Shown: positions 15,501 to 21,089 of the stretch, one piece after another
Position numbering within the stretch: position 1 is the first letter of the stretch
Layout of the letters: each line of letters starts with the position of its first letter
NCBI RefSeq assembly: GCF_021631985.1
Contig: NZ_CP070225.1
Coordinates: 4,774,001-4,838,000, forward strand
Direction: 5' to 3'
DNA from: Sandaracinus amylolyticus
GTDB taxonomy: Bacteria > Myxococcota_A > Polyangia > Polyangiales > Sandaracinaceae
Length of the DNA stretch: 64,000 nt
Notes under the pieces: model-generated
What the model saw: only the letters and a program-made list of their open reading frames with translations
Database searches by the model: none
Told to the model about the DNA's origin: nothing
Program-made: the position numbers and the translations under genes

Positions 15501-17527
15501 CGATGTCGATGCTCGATCGCATCGCCGCCGCGGCGAAGCGCGCGAGCGGTCGCGACGTGATCGAAGTGCGCGACATGCAGATCCAGCGATGGATCACCAC
15601 CGCGAGCGGCCCCGCGAAGATCCGCGCGCGGGTGACCCCCAGCGCGCAGGAAGGCGTGCTCGACGCGGTGCTCGAGGTGTTCCGCGACGCGCGCGATCCG
15701 CGCCTCTCGCGCTTCGAGCCCGCCGCCACCGCGAAGGTGCGCGTGGGCGCGTATCCCGCGGCGCCCGCGCCGCTCGCGCCGCTCGCCGATGCGCGCGTGG
15801 TGCCCTCGCCGTACGCGACGGGCCAGCTCTTCCACGGCCCCGCGTTCCAGCGCCAGCGCGAGCTGAAGATGGGCCGCGCGGGATCGAGCGCGCGCCTCGA
15901 CGCGAGCGGCAAGACCGGCGAGCTGCACCCGATCGTGCTCGACGCGGCGACCCACGGCGTGCCGCACGATGCGATGGAGACGTGGGACGCGCGCATCCCG
16001 CCGGGGCGCGCCGCGTACCCGTATCGCATCGAGCGCGCGGCGTTCTTCGGCGCGGCTCCGACCGGCGGCGAAGTGCGCGTGGAGGCGCGCGCCGCGGGCT
16101 TCGACGGTCACGCGCGCGTGTCGCTGCAGCTGGTCGTCGGCGAGCGCGTGTGGTGCGAGATCGATCTCGTCGAGGTGCTGCTCCCGAAGGGCCCGATCGG
16201 CATGGCCCCGCCGCTCGCGCGTCAGGCGTTCCTGCGCGATCGGAAGCACGTGGGCGGCGTCGCGCTCGCCCAGCCGATCGACGCGTCGACGTCGAAGCTC
16301 GACGTGCGCGATCTCGCCGCGAGCAACTGGCTGCCCGGCACCGTGGAGCGCGTCTACGCGATCCCGAGCGGTCGCGACGTCGCGACCGAGGTCGCGATCA
16401 AGGATCACGTCGCGCGCAGCACCGCGTCGCATCCGTCGCGCGTCGACGTCACGGGCGAGACAGCACGCTCGGCGCACGAGCCGCTCGGGCCGCGCGTGGT
16501 GAGCGTGTCGCGCGACGAGACCTCGATCGTGGTGAAGGACGCGGCGCCGATCACGATCGACGTCGCGCCGATCCGCGCGTTCTGGCGCGAGCACCTCTTC
16601 CCCGGAAAACACAGTGGGATCGGCGCGTGGGCGGGCGAGGACCTCTTCCTCACGCTGATCGAGCGCTTCGTGCGCCGCGTGCACCTCACCGATCCCCATG
16701 CGTTCGCGAAGATCCGCGGCAAGAGCGCGCTCTTCCTCGCGAACCACCAGGTCGGTGTCGAGTCGCTGCTCTTCGGGATCACGATGTCGGCGCTCAACGG
16801 GCTGAGCACGCTGACGCTCGCGAAGAAAGAGCACCGCGACACCTGGCTCGGCAAGCTGATCATGCACGCGTTCGCGTACCCGGGCGTCGTCGACCCGCGC
16901 GTGATCGCGTACTTCGATCGCAGCGATCCCGCGTCGCTCCCGACGATCCTCGGGGAGCTCGGCGCGATGATGCGGTCGTCGGGCAAGAACGTGGTCATCC
17001 ACGTCGAGGGCACGCGCGCGCTCTCGTGCGCGCAGCCGATCACGAAGATGAGCGGCGTGTTCGTCGACATGGCGATCACGCTGGGCACGCCGATCGTGCC
17101 GGTGCGCTTCGTGGGGGGCCTGCCGCGCGAGCCGCTCGCCGAGCGCATCGAGATGCCGTTCGGGATGGGCCGCCAGGACTACTTCGTGGGCGCGCCGATC
17201 GATCCGATCGAGCTCCAGGCGATGCCGTACAAGGAGCGCACCGATCGTGTGCTCGCGGCGATCAACGCGCTCGGTCCGGGCCACGATCACGAGGCGCCCT
17301 TCGAGCACGACGCGACGCTCGAGCGTGCGGCGACCGAGCGCGCGCAGCGGACCGGCGCGATGCTCCCGCTCGCGACGATCACCGAGGTGCTCGCTTCGCG
17401 CGCGTCGCGCCTCGGGCCCGAGCTCGCGTCGATCGTCACCAGCGGGCAGACGCCGTCGACGGGTCATGCGGCGAAGGACGCGTGGCTCGCCGAGCTCGCG
17501 GCGCAGCTCCGCGGCCCGAAGGGGTAG
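9590..17527 (+). CDS. pfa3: PUFA synthase subunit Pfa3: KS-CLF-DH-DH-DH-like-acyltransferase
   Basis: This 2645-residue partner of Pfa2 starts at a GTG that overlaps the pfa2 stop (GTGA). Domains: ketosynthase (about 6-450, Cys200 in DAACASS); chain-length-factor-like second KS (about 460-790) with Glu625 where the catalytic Cys would be; a 300-residue Ala/Pro/Ser linker with tandem repeats; two FabA-type double-hotdog dehydratases (about 1120-1925; His1203 in WWLHEG, His1419 in FPGHF, His1645 in WYFHENG, His1832 in FFKAHF); a PKS-type DH-like domain (about 1950-2220, FHGPAF and HPIVLDAATH); and a PlsC-like acyltransferase (about 2310-2580). The last has NHQVGVES (His2386, Glu2391) and EGTR at 2473-2476, and would move the product to lysophosphatidate. 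The architecture matches myxobacterial Pfa3. I see no PfaB-type AT domain. Confidence 0.92.
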   Translation: MKRARFAPIAIVGRACVLPGALSPEALWELVAAGRDAITPAPEDRWGLRKEDVLGPASSASGGQPSGDRAWSDRGGYVRGFEHIFDPSGFGIDAREVKRLDPLFQWVLHTAREALRDAGRLSEGRAKGGGDRTGAILGNLSFPTATMSRYAASVWLEGTPYAPATGAIDPRNRFMSGLPAHLLSRALGVGGPRFALDAACASSLYAIALACDALHEGRADTMLAGAVNCADDLFIHVGFCALQAMSKTGRSRPFHPDADGLVPSEGAAILVLRRLADALRDGERVLGVIRGVGLANDGRGRGLLAPSEDGQIRAMRAAWDVAGLDPSSVEYVECHATGTPVGDATEIRSMTRTFEGARALPIGSLKANLGHLVTVAGAAGLMKVLSAFEHGTKPPTPHLDRTTSALDGTPLRVVRAPEPWTSSGPRRAAISAFGFGGNDAHLIVEEWRGQRIDVEAPGPKPRIAIIGIGARVGDGASRADLASDLATGRSRVRDGAARAEEVVLALEGLRFPPVDLQRSIAQQTMLLAAAREAAAQVPQVRADRAAAIVGMGCDPEVARWGARWRLAEIAKREGWDEPTLRKARDGIAPSLDAATVVGTMPNIPANRVNSQLDVSGASYTVSAEEASGLRALELARRALERGEIDVVYVGAVDASAEPVHRRASDAVLGRAELAGDAAIVVVLMREDDARREGATVLAVIDDASGEALALGDAGTSLAPLFGRAHAAWGLVHVAAGALAIHHGVRPRTSAGAAEAWRERRAEIVIDALEGERSVIHLRAAEGSAPAPIQPVPAPSGPVLRLPAHPAPPRVDVLPVKPRMQRMEPAPSLPPVLNGKEHHEPFTAATKPAPSPAPVLTQAPSTAHAPLAAPAHSPALTQAHAPSHSLAPSHPPAPSPSHSLAPSHPPAPSHSHPPSPAHPPSPAPSSPHAQILARVAEHQRALGAMHRDFLAQQSALHEQFLRTRQNAMFVLLGGAAAAPSVGSQPSGVLPASSNVGSQPSGVLPASSNVGSQPSSVLPASSNVGSQPSSVLPASSDVRSQPSSVLPASSNVVSQPSSVLPASSDVRSQPSSVLPASSDVRSQPSSVVTGAPKVVSPPTSTAARSRALQPDAPRPPTGRSWSRAELEVHAGGRISEIFGELFAQQDEHAVQVRMPMEPMLLADRVVGIEAVPGILGRGMDAVLGKDGKGTVWTETDIRWDSWWLHEGRMPAGILIEAGQADLFLISYMGADFLNKGKRAYRLLGCELTYHRSPPIPGETIRYDIHVDGHANQGDVRLFFFHYDCRVVSPDGSAGEPVLTVRRGQAGFFTRAELDDSAGILWKPEEQEIVKDARVDAPLLPLARTSFEREHLDAYARGDVVSCFGPAFTPTNAHVRTPRIAGGRMLFFDRVDALESSGGPWKRGYLKATRHITPDDWFFPGHFHNDPCMPGTLMFEGCLQALSFYLAAQGVTVERDGWRFEPVTGEPYKMLCRGQVVPESKELVYEVFVEEIHDGPIPTIYADLLCTVDGLGAFHTRRMGLRLVPDWPISEHPRLVSGDALPPAPGHEPLALPQADPSKPVARASNGPSEGFPFDYASLLACAWGKPSTAFGKIYERFDGVRKVARLPGPPYHFMSRVVDVKGPMGEAKSGAEVTVDYDVPRDAWYFHENGAASMPMCVLMEAALQPCGWLASYVGCALTSEEDLLFRNLDGKGTLHAEVLPTSGTLRTHAKLKSLSKSGTMIIVAFDVRCTVNDVLVYTLDTVFGFFPKAAFENQAGLPISDAQRALFASGGDTVIDLRARPAHLTTGSAKLATPFLLMLDRVVHWDPKGGAKGLGALRAEKDVDPGEWFFKAHFFQDPVQPGSLGIEAMCQLLQLFMLETKMHEGMKRPRLEPIAVGKVLTWKYRGQVVPTNGVIGCTLEVTEVGRDERGAFAIADASLWVDGKRIYDAKNLGMRIVDDGDAPTTRDDDEEIVDAASIADHCPTWVIPALPAMSMLDRIAAAAKRASGRDVIEVRDMQIQRWITTASGPAKIRARVTPSAQEGVLDAVLEVFRDARDPRLSRFEPAATAKVRVGAYPAAPAPLAPLADARVVPSPYATGQLFHGPAFQRQRELKMGRAGSSARLDASGKTGELHPIVLDAATHGVPHDAMETWDARIPPGRAAYPYRIERAAFFGAAPTGGEVRVEARAAGFDGHARVSLQLVVGERVWCEIDLVEVLLPKGPIGMAPPLARQAFLRDRKHVGGVALAQPIDASTSKLDVRDLAASNWLPGTVERVYAIPSGRDVATEVAIKDHVARSTASHPSRVDVTGETARSAHEPLGPRVVSVSRDETSIVVKDAAPITIDVAPIRAFWREHLFPGKHSGIGAWAGEDLFLTLIERFVRRVHLTDPHAFAKIRGKSALFLANHQVGVESLLFGITMSALNGLSTLTLAKKEHRDTWLGKLIMHAFAYPGVVDPRVIAYFDRSDPASLPTILGELGAMMRSSGKNVVIHVEGTRALSCAQPITKMSGVFVDMAITLGTPIVPVRFVGGLPREPLAERIEMPFGMGRQDYFVGAPIDPIELQAMPYKERTDRVLAAINALGPGHDHEAPFEHDATLERAATERAQRTGAMLPLATITEVLASRASRLGPELASIVTSGQTPSTGHAAKDAWLAELAAQLRGPKG
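12190..12370 (+). repeat. Pro/Ser/His-rich imperfect repeats in the Pfa3 linker
   Basis: The codons run through imperfect copies of motifs such as APSHSLAPSHPPAPS. This is a low-complexity flexible linker between the chain-length factor and the 14-residue repeats. The DNA is highly repetitive and prone to slippage. Confidence 0.75.
12527..12847 (+). repeat. Seven 42-base tandem repeats plus a partial eighth, in Pfa3 linker
   Basis: The unit encodes 14 residues of the form V(G/R/V)SQPS(G/S)VLPASS(N/D). Seven full copies occupy 12527-12820 and a partial eighth ends near 12847 with SSVVTG. Base differences between copies are very few, so the array is young or kept uniform. All three forward frames stay open across it because 42 is a multiple of 3 and the unit has no stop codon. 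Confidence 0.95.
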
Positions 17528-17557
17528 GTTCCACGGGCGGCGAGCCCGGTCGCGGTC

Positions 17558-17563
17558 TAGCAT
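17558..17563 (+). promoter_or_regulatory. Candidate -10 box (TAGCAT), 6 bases before a GTG start
   Basis: TAGCAT fits TAnnnT and lies 6 bases before the kinase start at 17570, with no Shine-Dalgarno sequence between. The spacing would place transcription start at or next to the start codon. Confidence 0.4.
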
Positions 17564-17569
17564 CGGGCC

Positions 17570-19513
17570 GTGGAACGTCGCGCGCAGTTCGACGCGATCA
17601 CCCGGGCGCTGCGCCTCCGCGATCTCGCGGTGCCCGCCGGTGGCACCCTGCGGCGCGGGACGCTCGTCGTCGACGAGCCTCCGAGCGGCACGCGCACCCG
17701 CGCACCGAGCCCGCTCGAGGACGATCGAGCGAGCCTCCCGCGCCTCGACCTCGCGGAGTCGACCGACACCACCGCGACCGGCGCGGAGATCACGCTCGGC
17801 GAGCTGCTCGGCGCGGGCGGGATGGGCGCGGTGTTCGTCGCGCGGCAGCGTTCGCTGCGGCGCGACGTCGCGGTCAAGCGACTGCGCGCGGGCAGTCCCG
17901 CGGGCGGCACCGACGACGCACGACACGCCGCCGCGCTCCTCGCCGAGGCGCGGATCACGGGCGCGCTCGAGCACCCGAGCATCGTCCCGGTGCACGTGCT
18001 CGGCGTCGACGAGCAGGGCTCGCCGCTGCTCGTGATGAAGCGCATCGAGGGCGCGACGCTGGAGCAGCTGCTGCGCGACGACGCGCACCCCGCGTGGGCC
18101 GAGCTCGAGCGACGCCACGGCGATCGCCTCGGCGCGGAGTGCGAGATCCTCGTGCGCGTCGCGGACGCGCTCCACTTCGCGCACAGCCGCGGCGTCGTGC
18201 ATCGCGACGTGAAGCCCGCGAACGTGATGGTCGGCAGCTTCGGCGAGGTCTACGTCGTCGACTGGGGCGTCGCGCTGCAGCTCCACGAAGCGAGCGACGA
18301 GGCGCACGAGATCGTCGGCACGCCGGCGTTCATGGCGCCCGAGATGGTGCGCGCGGACGCGACGCTCGTGGACGCGCGCACCGACGTCTATCTGCTCGGC
18401 GCGACGCTGCACGCGGTGCTCGTCGGCACGAACCGTCATCGCGGCGACTCGAGCGCGCAGGTGCTGCTCGCGGCGTTCCTCTCCGAGCCGTTCGAGTACG
18501 ACGCGAGCGTCCCCGAGGAGCTCGCCGCGCTCGCGAACGCGTGCACGTCCGTCGATCCCGCGGATCGGCCGGAGAGCGCACGCGCGTTCCGCGATGCGCT
18601 CGCCGACTTCCTCCGTCATCGCGGATCGCTCCGCCTCGCCGCGACCGCGGAGTCGAAGCTCGAGGCGCTGCGCATCGCGACCGGAGGCAGCGCCGCGCTG
18701 CTCGCGCGTCCCGACACGTTCGCAGAGCTCGTCGAGTGCCGCTTCGCGCTCGCACAGTCGCTCGCCGAGTGGCCCGGCAACCAGCGCGCGCGGCGCGCGC
18801 TCCACACGACGCTCACGTGGATGGTCGAGGCCGAGCTCGAGCGGCGGAGCGCCGACGGAGCCGCGACCGTCGCGCGCGCGCTCGACCCGCCGGATCCCGC
18901 GCTCGACGCGCGCATCGAGTCGCTGCGCGCGAAGCTCGAGGAGGCGCGCGAGCTCGAGGAGGAAGGCCGCGCCGAGCGCCAGGAGCGCGAGCTCGAGTCG
19001 ACGTCGCGTTATCGCGTGCCGATCACGCTCGGCATCATCGCGCTCTGCATCGTGACGTTCGGGCTGGCGCTGACGCGCGAGCACGTGTCGGCGCGTCCGG
19101 TGCCGATGGATCGCGTGGTCCGCGTCGACGTCGCGATGCTCGGGATCATGGCGAGCACGCTCTGGGTCTTCCGGCGTCGTCTGCTGAAGAACCGGCTGAC
19201 GAAGCAGCTCGCGTCGCTGCTGCTGCTCTCGCTCGGCGCCTCGACGATCGCGGATCAGGTCCACGCCTCGCGCGGCGAGACGAGCCTGGAGGCGGGCGCG
19301 CTGAGCGTGATGATGGTCGGCGCGGTGTTCCTCGGCGCGGCGATCGGCATCGGAGGGCGCTTGTGGTGGGCCGCGGGCGTGTGCTTCGCCGCGGGCATCG
19401 TCGCGGCGATCTGGCCCGCGACGTCGACGCTCATGGTCGGCGTCGGGTGCGTCGGGTGCCTGATCGCGCTGATCTACGACGCGCTCGGCGCGCGCAGCCG
19501 CGTCTCGCTCTGA
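17570..19513 (+). CDS. Ser/Thr protein kinase with C-terminal membrane domain
   Basis: The 647-residue protein has a PknB-type kinase domain at about 75-350: GAGGMGAVF, Lys103 in VAVKRL, HRDVKPAN with catalytic Asp213, DWG at 231-233 in place of the usual DFG, and GTPAFMAPE. A helical, charged stretch at about 400-480 leads to five or six hydrophobic segments from about residue 482 to the end. So the kinase is cytoplasmic and tethered by a C-terminal multi-span membrane domain rather than the usual single helix. The GTG start has no clear RBS but has a -10-like box 6 bases upstream. The gene lies 42 bases after pfa3; the -10-like box suggests its own promoter. Confidence 0.87.
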   Translation: MERRAQFDAITRALRLRDLAVPAGGTLRRGTLVVDEPPSGTRTRAPSPLEDDRASLPRLDLAESTDTTATGAEITLGELLGAGGMGAVFVARQRSLRRDVAVKRLRAGSPAGGTDDARHAAALLAEARITGALEHPSIVPVHVLGVDEQGSPLLVMKRIEGATLEQLLRDDAHPAWAELERRHGDRLGAECEILVRVADALHFAHSRGVVHRDVKPANVMVGSFGEVYVVDWGVALQLHEASDEAHEIVGTPAFMAPEMVRADATLVDARTDVYLLGATLHAVLVGTNRHRGDSSAQVLLAAFLSEPFEYDASVPEELAALANACTSVDPADRPESARAFRDALADFLRHRGSLRLAATAESKLEALRIATGGSAALLARPDTFAELVECRFALAQSLAEWPGNQRARRALHTTLTWMVEAELERRSADGAATVARALDPPDPALDARIESLRAKLEEARELEEEGRAERQERELESTSRYRVPITLGIIALCIVTFGLALTREHVSARPVPMDRVVRVDVAMLGIMASTLWVFRRRLLKNRLTKQLASLLLLSLGASTIADQVHASRGETSLEAGALSVMMVGAVFLGAAIGIGGRLWWAAGVCFAAGIVAAIWPATSTLMVGVGCVGCLIALIYDALGARSRVSL

Positions 19514-20287
19514 TCAGTCGGCGAGGCAGCCGGCGCGCGCGGCGCTGCATGCGTCGGGGCTCGGATAGAGCTCGTCGCAGTCGGCACCGATGCACTGGCA
19601 GCCGCTGATCCCGGTGCATGCCGCGCCGTTCCACGCGTAGCCGAGGAAGAGCAGGCACGCGCCCTCGCCGCGCGCGTCCTGGGCCTCGCAGCCCGGGGCG
19701 TCGCATGCGCCCGGCCGCGCCACGCTCGCGCCCGCGGCGTTCGCGATGCACGCGTTGCAGTGCGTGGTGCCGTCGCATGCGCACACGCCGGGGCAGTCCT
19801 CGGGGCACCCGCTGGGGCGAGGCATACACGAGCCCGGACCGTGGCAGCCGAGCGCGGTGAAGTCGCAGTACGACTCGGCATCGCAGTCGGCGCTCGACGC
19901 GCACGCGGAGCATCCGGGCCCGCACTCGCGCTCGAGGACGAGCGCGCCGCTCGAGCATCGCGCGGTGCGCGCGCAGCAGCCCTCGTCGGCCTCGCACGCG
20001 CCGCCGAACGAGCACGGATCGCCGCTCGCTCCACCGGCGAGCGCGTCCTCGCAGCGCGTCCATCCGCCCGGGCACGCGATCGGCGGGCAACCTCCGGGCG
20101 TGCAACCGAGCGGCGCCTCGCCGGGACATCCGGGACAGCACACCTCGTCGATCGCGCAGACCTCGTCGCCACAGCGCGCGCCGGCATCGACGCGCACCGC
20201 CGCATCACCGGTGATCGAGTGGCTCTCGCTGCACGCCGACGCGAGCGCGAGGACGACGAGCGCGACGAACGAGCAGAGTCGAGTCAT
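19514..20287 (-). CDS. Cysteine-rich lipoprotein with Kazal-like domain
   Basis: The 257-residue protein starts MTRLCSFVALVVLALASAC, a signal peptide with a likely lipidated Cys19. The mature part is rich in cysteine pairs. At about residues 166-205 it has a Kazal-type pattern, CPGVCACDGTTHCNAC, followed by A-rich residues and a closing cysteine. Kazal domains classically inhibit serine proteases; in myxobacteria they are common in surface lipoproteins of unknown role. A second ATG 16 codons upstream would extend the frame, but the signal peptide and a -10-like element favour 20287. Its stop abuts the convergent kinase stop. Confidence 0.75.
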   Translation of the reverse strand: MTRLCSFVALVVLALASACSESHSITGDAAVRVDAGARCGDEVCAIDEVCCPGCPGEAPLGCTPGGCPPIACPGGWTRCEDALAGGASGDPCSFGGACEADEGCCARTARCSSGALVLERECGPGCSACASSADCDAESYCDFTALGCHGPGSCMPRPSGCPEDCPGVCACDGTTHCNACIANAAGASVARPGACDAPGCEAQDARGEGACLLFLGYAWNGAACTGISGCQCIGADCDELYPSPDACSAARAGCLAD

Positions 20288-20296
20288 GCCTGCGCG

Positions 20297-20302
20297 ATCG
20301 TA
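20297..20302 (-). promoter_or_regulatory. Candidate -10 box (TACGAT) before the Kazal lipoprotein
   Basis: On the minus strand TACGAT lies 9 bases before the ATG at 20287, with no purine-rich RBS between. It fits a leaderless or very short-leader transcript. Confidence 0.3.
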
Positions 20303-20340
20303 CACGCCGCGTCGGCGCGAGGGGACATGGCACACTCCGT

Positions 20341-20544
20341 CGCACGCGTTCTACCGGCACGGCGACGCGCATCTGGTTCGCGTGGTCCGAGGTCCGCGGC
20401 GTCGACGCGCTCGGCGGGGACGCCGACACGGTGCGCGTGCTGCTCGCGGAGCGCGGATGGGTCGCGCTCGACTGCGGCGGCCAAGCGCCCGCGATCGCCG
20501 CGCTGCTCCACGAGATCGCGCAGATCCCGCCCGCACACGGCTGA
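20341..20544 (+). pseudogene. Start-less coding remnant
   Basis: Reading the frame that ends at the TGA 20542-20544 gives a coherent protein-like stretch (RIWFAWSEVRGVDALGG, later ERGWVALDCGG and HEIAQIPPAHG) with almost every codon ending in G or C. There is no ATG, GTG or TTG at a sensible place upstream in this frame before the divergent lipoprotein start. It may be the 3' part of a gene that lost its start, a gene with a rare start such as ACG, or a victim of a sequencing frameshift. I do not recognise the family. Its stop faces that of the unknown gene on the other strand, 4 bases away. Confidence 0.4.
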
Positions 20545-20548
20545 CGCA

Positions 20549-21010
20549 TCAGCGGTCGTGCGGCATGCGCCGATGGTGCTGCAGCCCGACGGTGTCGAAG
20601 GCGTCGCGCCCTGCGTCGGCGAGCACGCCGAGCAACGCGAGCCCCGCGTTGATCGGACCGGGGCGCGACGCGCGTCCGGCATCGAGCACCAGCACCCCAT
20701 CGCGGTAGACCGCCGCGCTCTGCGCGCCGAGGCCGCCGAAATAGTCGGTCTCGAAGTACATCGCGACGTCGCGCGAGGTGATCTGCTCGAGGTAGCGGGC
20801 GACGAAATGGAGATACACGTGCTCGCCGGTGATCGGCGTGCGCAGCGCGTCGCCTCGCGTTGTTTCGTCGATCGCATCGAGCAGCCACTCGGGCGTCGGG
20901 ACCCACAGCAGCGCCTGCTCCAGCGGCACCACTTCGGCGCCCGGAAAGTCCTGCGCGATCCGAGCGACCACGGACGAACGCGCGATCACGCCCTGGATGT
21001 GGTGGCCCAT
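20549..21010 (-). CDS. Unknown small protein (MGHHIQGV start)
   Basis: The 153-residue protein is soluble-looking, with no signal peptide or membrane helix. I chose the ATG at 21010 because an upstream ATG nine codons away adds only basic residues. It begins MGHHIQGVIARSS and has PTPEWLLDAIDE, a histidine/aromatic-rich middle (HVYLHFVARYLEQI) and YFETDYFGGLGAQSAAVY, which look like conserved protein-family text rather than an antisense shadow. I do not recognise a named family. It converges on the start-less remnant and is divergent from the large kinase gene. Confidence 0.65.
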   Translation of the reverse strand: MGHHIQGVIARSSVVARIAQDFPGAEVVPLEQALLWVPTPEWLLDAIDETTRGDALRTPITGEHVYLHFVARYLEQITSRDVAMYFETDYFGGLGAQSAAVYRDGVLVLDAGRASRPGPINAGLALLGVLADAGRDAFDTVGLQHHRRMPHDR

Positions 21011-21031
21011 GCGCGGCGAGCCTACGCGATG

Positions 21032-21048
21032 GCGCACACGTTGTGCGC
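21032..21048. promoter_or_regulatory. Inverted repeat in a divergent promoter region
   Basis: GCGCACA and TGTGCGC are a perfect 7-base inverted repeat around CGT. They lie in the 79 bases between the divergent unknown gene (21010) and the kinase gene (21090). A partial copy, GCGCACGTT, follows at 21055-21063. This could be an operator for either gene. Confidence 0.35.
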
Positions 21049-21089
21049 TCGACAGCGCACGTTTCCCATCCTAACGGATCGTTTCCGAG

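Noticed and set aside
9551..19264. A minus-strand open frame of more than 3200 codons opposite pfa3 and the following kinase
   Set aside because: It is an antisense shadow caused by very high G+C at third positions. The product is mostly Arg, Ala, His and Asp with no domain, and the plus strand has clear synthase domains.
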